From Rhodopseudomonas palustris (GTDB lineage Bacteria; Pseudomonadota; Alphaproteobacteria; Rhizobiales; Xanthobacteraceae): a DNA stretch of 64,000 bases. Position 1 is the first letter of the stretch. Every line of letters begins with the position of its first letter. The stretch covers positions 2,356,001 through 2,420,000 of the forward strand of contig NZ_CP058907.1 of NCBI RefSeq assembly GCF_013415845.1, written 5' to 3'. The notes beneath the pieces were generated by a model that was not told where the DNA came from, made no database searches, and worked only from the letters and a program-made list of their open reading frames with translations. The translations under genes were made by a program, and so were the position numbers. Below, one piece after another: positions 37,518-48,583 of the stretch.

Positions 37518-37560
37518 AGAGCTGGCCTCTGACAATGAGGCCGTGTACTCCGCACAACAG

Positions 37561-37708
37561 ACGTCGTCGCCGGGCTCGACCCGGCGACCCATCTTCTTCG
37601 TAGAATGATATTGTTGCGCGCAACACGCGAGATGGATGCGCGGGCCTTCGCCGCGCCGAAGCGGCTACGGCCGCGCAGGCGGGTCAAGCCCGCGCATGAC
37701 TTTTCGTA
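37561..37708. repeat. Dispersed repeat, GTCGTCGCCGGG family
   Basis: Arms CGTCGCCGGGCTCGACCCGG and GATGCGCGGGCCTTC against GGCGGGTCAAGCCCGCGCATGAC. It is related to the element at 26933 and fills most of the 230-base gap between convergent genes. Confidence 0.5.
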
Positions 37709-37750
37709 GTAAGGCAGGCTCGCCCCTGAGAAATGCGCAGCGGCCGCGTT

Positions 37751-40126
37751 TCACGCCGCTGTCTTCGCCTTCGCCTCGTGGATCGCGCGCCACACCTTCT
37801 CAGGCGTCAGCGGCATGTCGAGCGTCGTCACGCCGTAATCCTTCAGCGCATCGAGCGCCGCGTTGACGATGGTGGCGAGCGAGCCGGCGCAGCCGGCTTC
37901 GCCGCAGCCCTTGGTGCCGAGCGGATTGGTCTTGGCCGGCACCGGGTGATCGCCCACAGTCATCAGCGGGATATCCTCGGCGCGCGGCAGCGCGTAGTCC
38001 TGCAGCGAGCCGGTGATCGGCTGGCCGTCGGCGTTGTACGAGACCTTCTCCATCAGCGCCTGGCCGATGCCTTGGGCGACGCCGCCGTGCAACTGGCCGG
38101 CGACGATCATCGGATTGACCACGGTGCCGAAGTCGTTGACCGCGGTGTAGCGCACCACGCGGGTGACGCCGGTGTCGGGATCGATCTCGACCTCCGCCAC
38201 ATGGCAGCCGTTGGGGAAGGCAGAGGGGACGCCCTCGGTGGTGTGATCGACGTCGAGCGAAGCCGGCACTCCCTCTGGCAGCTCCGCGCCGCGCAGCCGC
38301 TGTGCCAGGTCCATGATGCCGATGTTGCGGTCGGTGCCGGCGACAGTGAAACGGCCATCGGCGAACTCGATGTCGGCTTCGGCGGTCTCCAGCAGATGCG
38401 CGGCGGCGCTCTTGCCCTTGGCGATCACCTTCTGCGACGCCTCGACGATCGCCATGCCGCTGGCGGTGATCGAGCGCGATCCGCCGGTGCCGTTGCCGGT
38501 GTGGACGATATCGCTGTCGCCCTGTTCGAGCCGGATGCGCTCGAACGGCACGCCGAGAAACGTGCTGAGCACCTGCGCGAACGGCGTCGCATGGCCCTGG
38601 CCATAGTCGAGCGTGCCGGTGATCAGCCGCACCGTGCCATCGGCCTCGAACACGATCTTGCCGAGTTCGGGGTTCGGCGGCGCCGTTACTTCCAGATAGG
38701 AGCCGACCGCGATGCCGCGCAGCTTGCCGGCCTTGCGCGCGTCCTTCTTGCGCTTGGCGAAGCCGTCATAGTCGGACAGTTCCAGCGCCTGGCCGAACAC
38801 GCCGGCGAAATCGCCGCTGTCGTAGGTGACGCCGGAGCAGGCGGTGAACGGCATCTGCGTCGGCTTGATGAAGTTGCGCTTGCGCAAGGTGAGGCGGTCG
38901 ATCCCCATCTCGTCGGCGGCGCGATCGATCAGCCGCTCCAGGAAGTAGTTGGCCTCCGGCCGGCCGGCACCGCGATAGGCACCCATCAGCGTGACGTTGG
39001 TGACGACGCATTTGATATCGACGCTGAGCAGCGGCGTCCGGTACACGCTGCCGATGTTCTTGCCGGTGTTGAGCGACAGCGGCAGCGGCGCGACGCCGGT
39101 GATATAGGCGCCGAGATTGCCGGTGCCGGACAGGCGGATCGCCAAAAAGCGGCCGCCGGCATCCAGCGCCAGTTCGGCGCGGATCTGCTGGCCGCGGCCC
39201 TGGCTGTCAGACAGAAAGCTGGTCGAGCGCTCGTCGGTCCACTTCACCGGGCGGCCGAGCGTCTTGGCGGCGTGCAGAATGCAGATGTACTCGGGGTAAG
39301 AGATGTTCTTCATCCCGAACGAGCCGCCGACCTGGCCGGTCAGCACCCGCACCTTGTCGGTCGGCACGCCGAGTAGTTTGGCGAGCGTATTGCGGTTGCC
39401 GGAGACGCCCTGGGTCGGAAGCTGAATGGTGTAGCGGCCGTTCTGCTGATCGTAGGAGGCTAGCCCGACCCGCGGCTCCATCGGCACCGCGGCGACGCGG
39501 GTGTTCTCGATGTCGAGCGTGGTGACATGCGCGGCCGCGGCGAAGGCTGCGTTCACTGCCGCGGTGTCGCCGAAGTGATAGTCGAGCGCGACGTTGTTCT
39601 CGATGTGATCATAGAGCTGCGGCGCGCCGGGCTGCATCGCGGCTTCGGCATCGGTGACGGCGGGCAGCGGTTCGATATCGAGTTCGACGGCTTCGGCGGC
39701 ATCGCGCGCCTGCGCCAGCGTCTTGGCGACCACGCAGGCGACCGCTTCGCCGACGAAGCGGACCTTGTCGGTGGGCAGCGCGCCGTGATGGGTCTGCTTC
39801 AGCGGCGTGCCGTCGCGGCTCTTCAGCGGCAGACCGGAACTGAACGGAGCGTAGCCGGCTGAAGCGAGGTCCGCGCCGGTGTAGATCGCGCAGACGCCGG
39901 GCATTGCCTTGGCGGCGTCGGTGCCGATGCCGCGGATGATGCCGTGCGGATGCGGGCTGCGCACCATCACGGCGTAGAACTGCCCCGGCAGATTGCAGTC
40001 GTCGGTGTAGCGGCCCTTGCCGCGCAGCAGAGTTTCGTCCTCCTTGCGCCGGACCGGCTGGCCCACGCCGAATTTGTGCAGCGCGAGGGAAGTGTCGAGC
40101 GACGCGATGGCGGGGCGGTCCTGCAT
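37751..40126 (-). CDS. Molybdenum hydroxylase large subunit, form II CoxL-like (orphan)
   Basis: A 791-residue molybdopterin-binding subunit of the xanthine dehydrogenase/CO dehydrogenase family. The start is taken at ATG 40126 (MQDRPAIASLD), just before VGQPVRRKEDETLLRGKGRYTDD. The N-domain, then the Mo-binding domain with GQVGGSFGMKN and GAYRGAGRPEANY, are clear. AYRGAGR, not the AYxCSFR motif, marks form II; these are not proven CO oxidisers and often act on other aldehydes or N-heterocycles. The FAD (CoxM) and Fe-S (CoxS) subunit genes are not within view, so it is an orphan. Confidence 0.9.
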   Translation of the reverse strand: MQDRPAIASLDTSLALHKFGVGQPVRRKEDETLLRGKGRYTDDCNLPGQFYAVMVRSPHPHGIIRGIGTDAAKAMPGVCAIYTGADLASAGYAPFSSGLPLKSRDGTPLKQTHHGALPTDKVRFVGEAVACVVAKTLAQARDAAEAVELDIEPLPAVTDAEAAMQPGAPQLYDHIENNVALDYHFGDTAAVNAAFAAAAHVTTLDIENTRVAAVPMEPRVGLASYDQQNGRYTIQLPTQGVSGNRNTLAKLLGVPTDKVRVLTGQVGGSFGMKNISYPEYICILHAAKTLGRPVKWTDERSTSFLSDSQGRGQQIRAELALDAGGRFLAIRLSGTGNLGAYITGVAPLPLSLNTGKNIGSVYRTPLLSVDIKCVVTNVTLMGAYRGAGRPEANYFLERLIDRAADEMGIDRLTLRKRNFIKPTQMPFTACSGVTYDSGDFAGVFGQALELSDYDGFAKRKKDARKAGKLRGIAVGSYLEVTAPPNPELGKIVFEADGTVRLITGTLDYGQGHATPFAQVLSTFLGVPFERIRLEQGDSDIVHTGNGTGGSRSITASGMAIVEASQKVIAKGKSAAAHLLETAEADIEFADGRFTVAGTDRNIGIMDLAQRLRGAELPEGVPASLDVDHTTEGVPSAFPNGCHVAEVEIDPDTGVTRVVRYTAVNDFGTVVNPMIVAGQLHGGVAQGIGQALMEKVSYNADGQPITGSLQDYALPRAEDIPLMTVGDHPVPAKTNPLGTKGCGEAGCAGSLATIVNAALDALKDYGVTTLDMPLTPEKVWRAIHEAKAKTAA

Positions 40127-40367
40127 GAGGCTGAGTTCCGGCTTGAGAGGCGCGCGGGACGGGAAAAAGCCGCGTGGGGCGGCGTTTCTGCGCGGGGGAA
40201 TGTCAGTGCTGATAGTTCCAACGGATAACGCAGCCGCCGACACCCCACAACGCACGAAACCGCATGCTTCGCCCGCAGGTGGGTTGCGCCGGGGCGGTGC
40301 GCTGCTAAACTTTCCGTGAATGATGATTTCGGCGTCGGTCGTGCACGGCCGCGGAAAGACGAATTTG

Positions 40368-41435
40368 ATGGACGACGAAACGCGGCTTCGCCCGGGCTCG
40401 CTGCCTGGCGAGGATCCGCACGCGATCGTTGCGCTCGCCGAGGAGGAGCACGCCACCGCGTCGCACGGCGACGGCGTTTACGCCGCGCTCGACCTCGGCA
40501 CCAACAATTGCCGGCTGCTGATTGCGCGCCCGGCGGGTGACGGCTTTCGCGTGATCGACTCGTTCTCGCGGATCATCCGGCTCGGCGAGGGCGTCGCCAC
40601 CACCGGACGGATCAGCGAGGCGGCGATCGGACGCGCAATCTCGGCGCTGGCGGTGTGCCGAGAGAAGATCGACGCACGCAAAGCCAAGCGGCAGCGGCTG
40701 ATTGCAACCGAGGCTTGCCGCGCCGCCAGCAATGCCGACGAGTTTTGTGACAGGGTCGCGCACGCCACCGGCATCCGGCTCGAGATCATTGGCCGCGAGA
40801 CCGAAGCGCGGCTTGCCGTGACCGGCTGCTCGCCGCTGCTCGATCCGAACGGTCGCGGCGCGATCCTGTTCGATATCGGCGGAGGCTCCAGCGAGCTGGT
40901 GCGGATCGCCCGCGATCCTGAGCGCCCCGACGTGCCGCCGCGAATTCAGGCCTGGATGTCCGTCCCGCTCGGCGTCGTCACGCTGGCCGAAGCGTTCGGC
41001 GGCAAGGTGGTGACGCCGGAGACCTACACGTCGATGGTCGCCGAGGTCGCCAAGCATGTTGCGCCATTCGCCGCGCAGCATGGCGGCGATCTCGACCGGA
41101 TGCATCTGCTCGGCACCTCGGGCACGGTGACGACGCTGGCCGGGCTGTATCTCGACCTGATCCGCTACGACCGGCGACGGGTCGACGGCATCTGGATGAG
41201 CGACGCCGAGCTCAGCGCCACGGTCGAGAAGCTGCGCAGCATGAGTTATCACGACCGCGCCCATAACCATTGCATCGGCAATGAGCGGGCAGATCTGGTG
41301 CTGGCCGGCTGTGCCATCCTCGATGCCGTCCGCGCTGCGTTCCCGCTGCCGCGGCTCCGCGTCGCCGATCGCGGTCTGCGCGAGGGCATGCTGGTCGAAA
41401 TGATGCGCGAAGACGGCTTGCTCGGGCCGGTTTAG
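40368..41435 (+). CDS. Ppx/GppA-family exopolyphosphatase / pppGpp phosphatase
   Basis: A 355-residue enzyme of the actin/Hsp70-like ASKHA fold. The two phosphate motifs are AALDLGTNNCRLLIA (near 40) and ILFDIGGGSSELVRI (near 165); the LGTSGTVTTLAGLYL strand follows. It lacks the extra C-terminal HD domain of the longer Ppx proteins, giving the short GppA-like form. It degrades polyphosphate or pppGpp. ATG 40368 follows GGAAAGA; an ATG 16 codons upstream is weaker. RlmE follows on the same strand after the LysE gene on the opposite strand. Confidence 0.88.
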   Translation: MDDETRLRPGSLPGEDPHAIVALAEEEHATASHGDGVYAALDLGTNNCRLLIARPAGDGFRVIDSFSRIIRLGEGVATTGRISEAAIGRAISALAVCREKIDARKAKRQRLIATEACRAASNADEFCDRVAHATGIRLEIIGRETEARLAVTGCSPLLDPNGRGAILFDIGGGSSELVRIARDPERPDVPPRIQAWMSVPLGVVTLAEAFGGKVVTPETYTSMVAEVAKHVAPFAAQHGGDLDRMHLLGTSGTVTTLAGLYLDLIRYDRRRVDGIWMSDAELSATVEKLRSMSYHDRAHNHCIGNERADLVLAGCAILDAVRAAFPLPRLRVADRGLREGMLVEMMREDGLLGPV

Positions 41436-41461
41436 CTCTGGTCGAAGACGCCGCTGGCGGC

Positions 41462-42037
41462 TCAGACGGTGGTGAGCGCGCCGGCGATCAGCGACAGCGA
41501 CACCAGCGCCAGCCACAGCGAGGCAATCCGCTGCGTCATCTGTAGGCGGCGGTCGCCGCCGGCGCCGATCTGCGTCATGGTTCCGGCGAAGCCCCACAGC
41601 AGCGCCACCACGCCGACCATCAGACAGAACATCGTCAGCTTGGTGGGGAAATCGGGTTCGCTCGGTGCGGGCAGCAGCACCAGAGCGAAAATCAGCGCCT
41701 TCGGGTTCAGCAACGTCGTCAGATAAACCCGCCGCGCCGTAATTGCCCCGGTCGCACCGGATGGGTTCAGGTGCCAGAGCCGCACCGCCAGCAGCATCAC
41801 CCAGGCGGCCGCAGCGACCTTCACGACCAGGGCGGCGGCCGGAAGCTCTGCCATCAGGTCGGCGCCCAGATAGGCGAGGGGCAGGATCGCTGTCAGATAG
41901 CCGATCAGTTCGGCCGGCAGCAGCCGCGCGACGCGGCCGAGCCCGCCCTGCGCGCCGGCGACGCCGATCAGGGTGTTGGTCGGCCCCGGGGCCAGCAGCA
42001 GCGCCAAAACGGCGGAGGCGAAAGCGGCAAACGACAT
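41462..42037 (-). CDS. LysE-family translocator
   Basis: A 191-residue inner-membrane exporter with six hydrophobic segments. It starts MSFAAFASAVLALLLAPGPTNTLIGVAGAQG, where PGPTN is the conserved LysE/RhtB motif, and the second helix region has GYLTAILPLAYLGADL. LysE-type proteins export amino acids such as lysine, threonine or homoserine lactone. It lies between the Ppx and RlmE genes on the opposite strand. Substrate cannot be told. Confidence 0.85.
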   Translation of the reverse strand: MSFAAFASAVLALLLAPGPTNTLIGVAGAQGGLGRVARLLPAELIGYLTAILPLAYLGADLMAELPAAALVVKVAAAAWVMLLAVRLWHLNPSGATGAITARRVYLTTLLNPKALIFALVLLPAPSEPDFPTKLTMFCLMVGVVALLWGFAGTMTQIGAGGDRRLQMTQRIASLWLALVSLSLIAGALTTV

Positions 42038-42233
42038 GATCCCAGCCTGTTGGACCTCCCGGAGGTATTCCTTGCTCCATCGATGTCTTGATCTTGATCA
42101 TGCCGCAACGCTTGGTCCGGCGCGGCATCCTGGCACGCCGCCGTTCCGACGGCCGGCCGACGCCGGTTCCGCACTGGTTTTTCCGGGCCCGTCTGGTAAG
42201 CAGCGGCCTTATCCCTCGATTGTAAGCGAAGCC

Positions 42234-42947
42234 ATGGCCAAGGACACCACCGGACGAATGCGCGTCACCGTCAAAAGCGGCGGGCGGATGAAGCTGTCGT
42301 CCAAGCTGTGGCTGGAGCGCCAGCTCAACGATCCTTACGTGGCGCAGGCCAAGCGTGACGGCTACCGCTCCCGCGCGGCCTATAAGCTGACCGAGATCGA
42401 CGACAAGTTCCGGCTGCTCAAGTCCGGTATGGCGGTGGTCGACCTCGGCGCCGCGCCCGGCGGCTGGAGCCAGGTCGCAGCCAAGAAGGTCGGCGCCGCC
42501 GACGGCCGCGGCAAGGTGGTGGCGATCGATCTCTTGGAGATGGGCGAGGTGCCCGGCGTCACCTTCGCCCAATTGGATTTTCTCGATCCGTCGGCCCCAG
42601 AGCGGCTGCGCGAGATGCTCGGTGGCGGCGCCGACATCGTGATGAGCGACATGGCTGCCAACACCACCGGCCACCGCAAGACCGATCAGCTCCGCATTGT
42701 CGGCTTGGTGGAGACCGCCGCGATGTTTGCCTCCGAAGTCTTGAAGCCGGGTGGCACCTTTCTGGCCAAGGTGTTTCAGAGCGGCGCCGACGCCTCGCTG
42801 ATGACCGAGCTGAAGCGCGACTATGCCAGCGTGAAGCACGTCAAGCCGGCGGCCAGCCGCAAGGACTCATCCGAGCGCTACCTTCTGGCGACCGGCTTTC
42901 GTGGCGGCGCGGCGCGTGATGCCGAAGCGGCTGCTGAGACGGAATGA
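42234..42947 (+). CDS. rlmE: 23S rRNA (uridine-2552-2'-O)-methyltransferase RlmE/FtsJ
   Basis: A 237-residue SAM-dependent methyltransferase that methylates the 2'-O of U2552 in the ribosomal A-loop. The SAM site is VVDLGAAPGGWSQVAA, and the K-D-K-E catalytic set is visible as the Lys in YRSRAAYKLTEID, Asp in MSDMAAN, Lys in TFLAKVFQ and Glu in SSERYLL. A lysine/arginine-rich N-terminal tail (about 30 residues) may bind RNA. ATG 42234 is preferred; the longer open frame upstream overlaps the LysE gene. Next to a Ppx/GppA gene as often seen in Bradyrhizobium-type genomes. Confidence 0.93.
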   Translation: MAKDTTGRMRVTVKSGGRMKLSSKLWLERQLNDPYVAQAKRDGYRSRAAYKLTEIDDKFRLLKSGMAVVDLGAAPGGWSQVAAKKVGAADGRGKVVAIDLLEMGEVPGVTFAQLDFLDPSAPERLREMLGGGADIVMSDMAANTTGHRKTDQLRIVGLVETAAMFASEVLKPGGTFLAKVFQSGADASLMTELKRDYASVKHVKPAASRKDSSERYLLATGFRGGAARDAEAAAETE

Positions 42948-43110
42948 TCGGGCTGCCTTGCTCGGCGTGGTGACGAGACTGCTCCTTAGTCGCGCTTAAC
43001 CTAGCGAATTCATCTGGTTAATTGTTGGTAAAGGTAGCTTTCTACTGAGCAATTCCTCGTAGTTCCCATAGGCTTATCGGCATCCATCGGGCGAATCGGG
43101 GGGAAAACCA

Positions 43111-43290
43111 ATGGAGATTCCTACGCCGATGTGCAGAGCCTGCGGCGTCGATCGGGAGCTGATCGAGATCGAGCACGCCAACGCGTCGTTCGACGTACCG
43201 CATTATCGCTGCCCGATCTGCAGCGACGTGCTGCGCCTGGCCGTCCGTCAAGACGATGGCGCCCAGTCCGGGGGCGACCGTTTCGGCTGA
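43111..43290 (+). CDS. Small CxxC-CxxC zinc-ribbon-like protein (59 aa)
   Basis: A 59-codon gene starting at ATG 43111 behind GGGGG. The product has two CxxC pairs, MCRACGVD and YRCPICSDV, 26 residues apart, the pattern of a small zinc ribbon, and an acidic segment between them (RELIEIEHANASF). Function unknown; small zinc ribbons can bind nucleic acid or act as protein adaptors. It ends 17 bases before the opposing MFS gene. The upstream region (42948-43110) has TTAACC and GGTTAA 14 bases apart. Confidence 0.65.
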   Translation: MEIPTPMCRACGVDRELIEIEHANASFDVPHYRCPICSDVLRLAVRQDDGAQSGGDRFG

Positions 43291-43306
43291 GCGCCGGGGG
43301 CCGGGC

Positions 43307-44782
43307 TTACCCGAACCGCTGGTCGCGGGCATCCTGGGTCTGTTCGGACGCGGCCTTGGTCGCAGCGTTGTCGCCGGCCTTCTTGCTCGAAATCTCGATC
43401 ACCTTGCGTCCCGAAATCTCGTGGCCGGCATCGCTCGGCATCTGCCAGAAGAACAGCGCCGACAGCGCGGCGGGCACCGCCACCACGATGAAGGCGGGTG
43501 CGAAGTCCGCAGCGCCCAGCGTGGTGACGCCGCGCAGAGCCATGGTTGCTTCCACCGAGAACGCGCCGACTGCAACACCTGCCGATAGCGCGAGCTGCTG
43601 GCCGACACTGAGCAGGGTGGTGGCGCGGCTCATCTGCGCCTGCTCGACCTCGGCATACGCGACGGTGTTGATCGAGGTGAACTGCAGCGATCGGAAGAAG
43701 CCGCCGACCACCAGAATGATCATGATCAGCAGCAGCGGCGTGCCCGGTGTGAACAGCGCGCAGGCGGCGAGAAACACCGAGCTGACCACCGCGTTCACCG
43801 TCATGATGTTGCGGAAGCCGAAGGCGCGGATGATGCGCGCCGCCAGCGTCTTCATGCCGATCGCGCCGGCCGCAGAGGCGAACGTAACCAGGCCGGATTG
43901 AAACGGAGACAGCCCGAAGCCGATCTGCATCAGGAGCGGTAGCAGGAACGGCAGTGCGCCGATGCCGAGCCGGAACAGGAAACCGCCGATCAGGCTGGAG
44001 CGCAGCGTCGTCAGGCGCAGCAGCGAGAAGTCCAGCACCGGCGCCGGCACGCGGCGGGCGTGGAACACGTAGAGCGTCATCGCGATCGCGCCGACACCGA
44101 TCAGCCCGACCACCACGGTCCAATGCAGCAGGCCGAGGCCTGCGACAGACAGGCCGAAAGCGATGCCGGCGACGCCGATCCCGGCCAGCGCCAGCCCCCA
44201 CAGGTCGAATTTTTCGAGATGATCGCTGCGGATCGGATCGATGAAGCGCTGCGCCATCGTGATACCGATCAGGCCGATCGGAATGTTGATCAGGAAGATC
44301 CAGTGCCAGGAGAAGTAGGTGGTGATGAAGCCGCCGAGCGGCGGGCCGATCACCGGGCCGATCAGCGCCGGCACCGTCACCCAGGCCATCGCGCCGACCA
44401 GCGCGCTCTTGTCGATCGAGCGCAGCAGGACCAACCGCCCAACAGGAGTCATCATCGCCCCACCGATGCCCTGCACGATGCGGGCGATGACGAAATCGGT
44501 GATCGAACTCGACAGCGCGCAGCCGATCGAGCCGACCATGAACACCGCGATCGCGATCGAGAACACGGTGCGGGCGCCGAATCGATCAGCAGTCCAGCCC
44601 GACGCCGGAATGAACACCGCCAGCGACAACAGATACGAGGTGATCGCCAGCTTCAGCGTCAGCGGCGAGGTGCCGATGTCGGCGGCGATCGCCGGCAATG
44701 AGGTCGCGATCACGGTCGCGTCCATGTTCTCCATGAACAGCGCGGCAGCCACGATCAGCGGAATAACTCGATCTTTGTTCAT
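43307..44782 (-). CDS. MFS transporter, DHA2 (EmrB/QacA) family drug-proton antiporter
   Basis: A 491-residue inner-membrane protein with about 14 helices. The first helix region is MNKDRVIPLIVAAALFMENMDATVI, where D-x-T/V is a DHA2 signature, with motif A-like ASGWTADRFGARTVF, and the motif C-like GPVIGPPLGGFITTYFSWHWIF. The protein probably exports drugs or small organic compounds with proton antiport. The C-terminal tail is charged and soluble. No regulator or membrane-fusion gene is adjacent, so it is not an EmrAB pair. Confidence 0.9.
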   Translation of the reverse strand: MNKDRVIPLIVAAALFMENMDATVIATSLPAIAADIGTSPLTLKLAITSYLLSLAVFIPASGWTADRFGARTVFSIAIAVFMVGSIGCALSSSITDFVIARIVQGIGGAMMTPVGRLVLLRSIDKSALVGAMAWVTVPALIGPVIGPPLGGFITTYFSWHWIFLINIPIGLIGITMAQRFIDPIRSDHLEKFDLWGLALAGIGVAGIAFGLSVAGLGLLHWTVVVGLIGVGAIAMTLYVFHARRVPAPVLDFSLLRLTTLRSSLIGGFLFRLGIGALPFLLPLLMQIGFGLSPFQSGLVTFASAAGAIGMKTLAARIIRAFGFRNIMTVNAVVSSVFLAACALFTPGTPLLLIMIILVVGGFFRSLQFTSINTVAYAEVEQAQMSRATTLLSVGQQLALSAGVAVGAFSVEATMALRGVTTLGAADFAPAFIVVAVPAALSALFFWQMPSDAGHEISGRKVIEISSKKAGDNAATKAASEQTQDARDQRFG

Positions 44783-44973
44783 GAGTGATGTCGACCAGAG
44801 GAGGGCGCTCGCGCTGTACCACCGTGTCGCGGCCCCGGCTATTGCGCAGCTTGCGCGGTTACCTAAATCCTCCGTGACCGGCACACCTTCCTCACGGCGG
44901 AAATCGCTTTCGGATGTGCTGCCGTGATGACGATGAGCGGCACCTGGATCGGTTCCGCGACGGAGACTGGCCG

Positions 44974-45222
44974 ATGATCTATCTGCTCGCTGCGTTCCTG
45001 CCGCCGCTCGGCCTGTTGTTCAACGGCCAGCCGCTGTCGGCGGTGTTCAACCTCGTGCTGCTGGTGGTGTGCATCGTGCTGGGGCTGCTTTTCCACCCGC
45101 TGCTGGTGATCCCGTCGCTGCACGCGCTGATTGCCGTGCGGATGGAGCGCGAAAAGCGCATGCACCGCGAGGTCGTTGAGGCGATCCGCGAACACGGCCT
45201 GCAGCCGGGCTACCGGCGCTGA
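44974..45222 (+). CDS. Small two-helix membrane protein (YqaE/Pmp3-like)
   Basis: An 82-residue protein with two membrane helices (IYLLAAFLPPLGLLF and NLVLLVVCIVLGLLFHPLL), resembling the YqaE/Pmp3 fold in its AFLPPLGLLF helix start, then a charged C-terminal tail (RMEREKRMHREVVEAIREH). Pmp3 proteins influence membrane potential and stress; here the match is only by pattern. GGAG precedes ATG 44974. The frame is open upstream but that part is charged and unlikely. Confidence 0.65.
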   Translation: MIYLLAAFLPPLGLLFNGQPLSAVFNLVLLVVCIVLGLLFHPLLVIPSLHALIAVRMEREKRMHREVVEAIREHGLQPGYRR

Positions 45223-47072
<1,850 letters not shown>

Positions 47073-47120
47073 GGCGTCGGCAAGTAACAGCCTTTCCGTC
47101 GTCGTAACGACGTCTGCACT

Positions 47121-47266
47121 GTCATTCCGGGGCGCAAGCGCAGCTCGCCAGTCCGGAATCAATAACCACCGTGCTGCATTATAGTAACATGGTGGCGCGA
47201 CGGCGTGACTTGAGGCGACGATAGGGAGCATGGCTTCCGGGTTCGCGCTTCGCGCCCCGGAATGAC
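47121..47266. repeat. Dispersed palindromic repeat, CATTCCGGGG family
   Basis: Left module GTCATTCCGGGGCGCAAGCG...AGTCCGGAATCAATAACC and right module GCATGGCTTCCGGG...GCGCCCCGGAATGAC, with about 60 bases of other sequence between. Confidence 0.75.
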
Positions 47267-47367
47267 GAGCGACAGGCTACCTGCGCTGCCTGTCGCAGTT
47301 GGCGAATGCGTTGGGGTCGCTTACAGTCTCGGCCCTGACGACAACGAACATCAAAAAAGGAAACGAA

Positions 47368-48393
47368 ATGCCCAAGGGTCAGCGTATCGTGCTCGCGTCG
47401 CGTCCGGTCGGCGAGCCGACGCCGCAGAATTTCCGCCTCGAAGAGTTCGATGTTCCGGCGCCCGGCGAGGGGCAGGTGCTGCTGCGCACGATCTGGCTGT
47501 CGCTCGATCCCTATATGCGCGGCCGCATGAGCGATGGCCCGTCCTACGCGCAGCCGGTGCCGGTCGGTGGCGTGATGGAAGGCGGCACGGTCTGCGAAGT
47601 GATCGATAGCAAGAGCCCGGGCTTCGCCAAGGGTGACATCGTGCTGGCGCATTCGGGATGGGCGACGCATGCGATCGCCGATGCCAAGCCCCTGCGCAAG
47701 ATCGATCCGGCGCTCGGCCCGATCTCGACCGCGGTCGGCGTGCTCGGCATGCCGGGGATGACCGCCTACACCGGCCTGCTCGACATCGGCCAGCCGAAGG
47801 AAGGCGAGACCGTCGTGGTCGCCGCAGCCTCGGGCGCGGTCGGTTCTGCCGTGGGACAGATCGCCAAGGTGAAGGGCGCGCGCGCCATCGGCATCGCCGG
47901 CGGCAAAGACAAGTGCGACTACGTCAAGCAGGAGCTCGGCTTCGACGACTGCCTCGATCACCGCGATCCCGATCTCGCCGCCAAGCTGAAGGCGGCGTGC
48001 CCGAACGGCATCGACGTGTACTTCGAGAATGTGGGCGGTGAAGTGTTCGAAGCGGTGTTTCCGCTGTTGAACGCCTTCGCCCGCATCCCGGTGTGCGGAC
48101 TGATCGCGCAGTACAACGCGTTCGAAACCCCGCCGACGCCGAAATGGGCGACCGCACTGATGCGTCACGTGCTGACCAAGCGGCTCACTATCCGCGGCTT
48201 TATCGTCAGCGATTTCGCCGGCCGACGGCAGGAGTTTCTGCGCGAGATGTCCGGCTGGGTGCGGGACGGCAAGGTCAAGTACCGCGAGCACGTCACTGAC
48301 GGGCTCGAAAACGCGCCCGAGGCCTTCATGGGCCTGCTCAAGGGCGCCAATTTCGGCAAGCAACTGGTCCGCGTCGGGCCGGAGCGCGCCTGA
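47368..48393 (+). CDS. NADP-dependent oxidoreductase (CurA/leukotriene-B4-dehydrogenase-like MDR)
   Basis: A 341-residue zinc-free MDR reductase. It starts GQRIVLASRPVGEPTPQNFRLEE, has the conserved LSLDPYMRGRM, and the cofactor motif VVVAAASGAVGSAVGQIAKVKGAR, then GIDVYFENVGGEV. These are typical of prostaglandin/curcumin reductases, which reduce activated enones with NADPH. AAGGAAA precedes ATG 47368. It sits between guaB and the rRNA methyltransferase gene with no evident functional link to purine synthesis. Confidence 0.9.
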   Translation: MPKGQRIVLASRPVGEPTPQNFRLEEFDVPAPGEGQVLLRTIWLSLDPYMRGRMSDGPSYAQPVPVGGVMEGGTVCEVIDSKSPGFAKGDIVLAHSGWATHAIADAKPLRKIDPALGPISTAVGVLGMPGMTAYTGLLDIGQPKEGETVVVAAASGAVGSAVGQIAKVKGARAIGIAGGKDKCDYVKQELGFDDCLDHRDPDLAAKLKAACPNGIDVYFENVGGEVFEAVFPLLNAFARIPVCGLIAQYNAFETPPTPKWATALMRHVLTKRLTIRGFIVSDFAGRRQEFLREMSGWVRDGKVKYREHVTDGLENAPEAFMGLLKGANFGKQLVRVGPERA

Positions 48394-48583
48394 TCGCAAG
48401 CGCCGCAGCGGAGCCCCGGCGTGGCCGGGACTCTGCGTTGCGGTGGTTCGATTGTCATCGGCGGGGGCGGCAGCTATAGCGGGAGCCTGAAAGCGTCGGA
48501 CCGATGCCGCCCTTGAGCGTGTCGCGTCCATGTTGTGACGCCGCTCGGCGCGTTGCGCGCCTGACCCTGATTGAAAGCTCCGC

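Noticed and set aside
40305..42839. Long open frame on the minus strand across ppx, lysE and rlmE
   Set aside because: It crosses three well-supported genes, has composition of an antisense frame, and no domain beyond a stretch sharing the lysE region in another frame.
42996..43022. TTAACC/GGTTAA pair upstream of the small zinc-ribbon gene as a CtrA site
   Set aside because: The half-sites face each other 14 bases apart and do not match the TTAA-N7-TTAAC layout.
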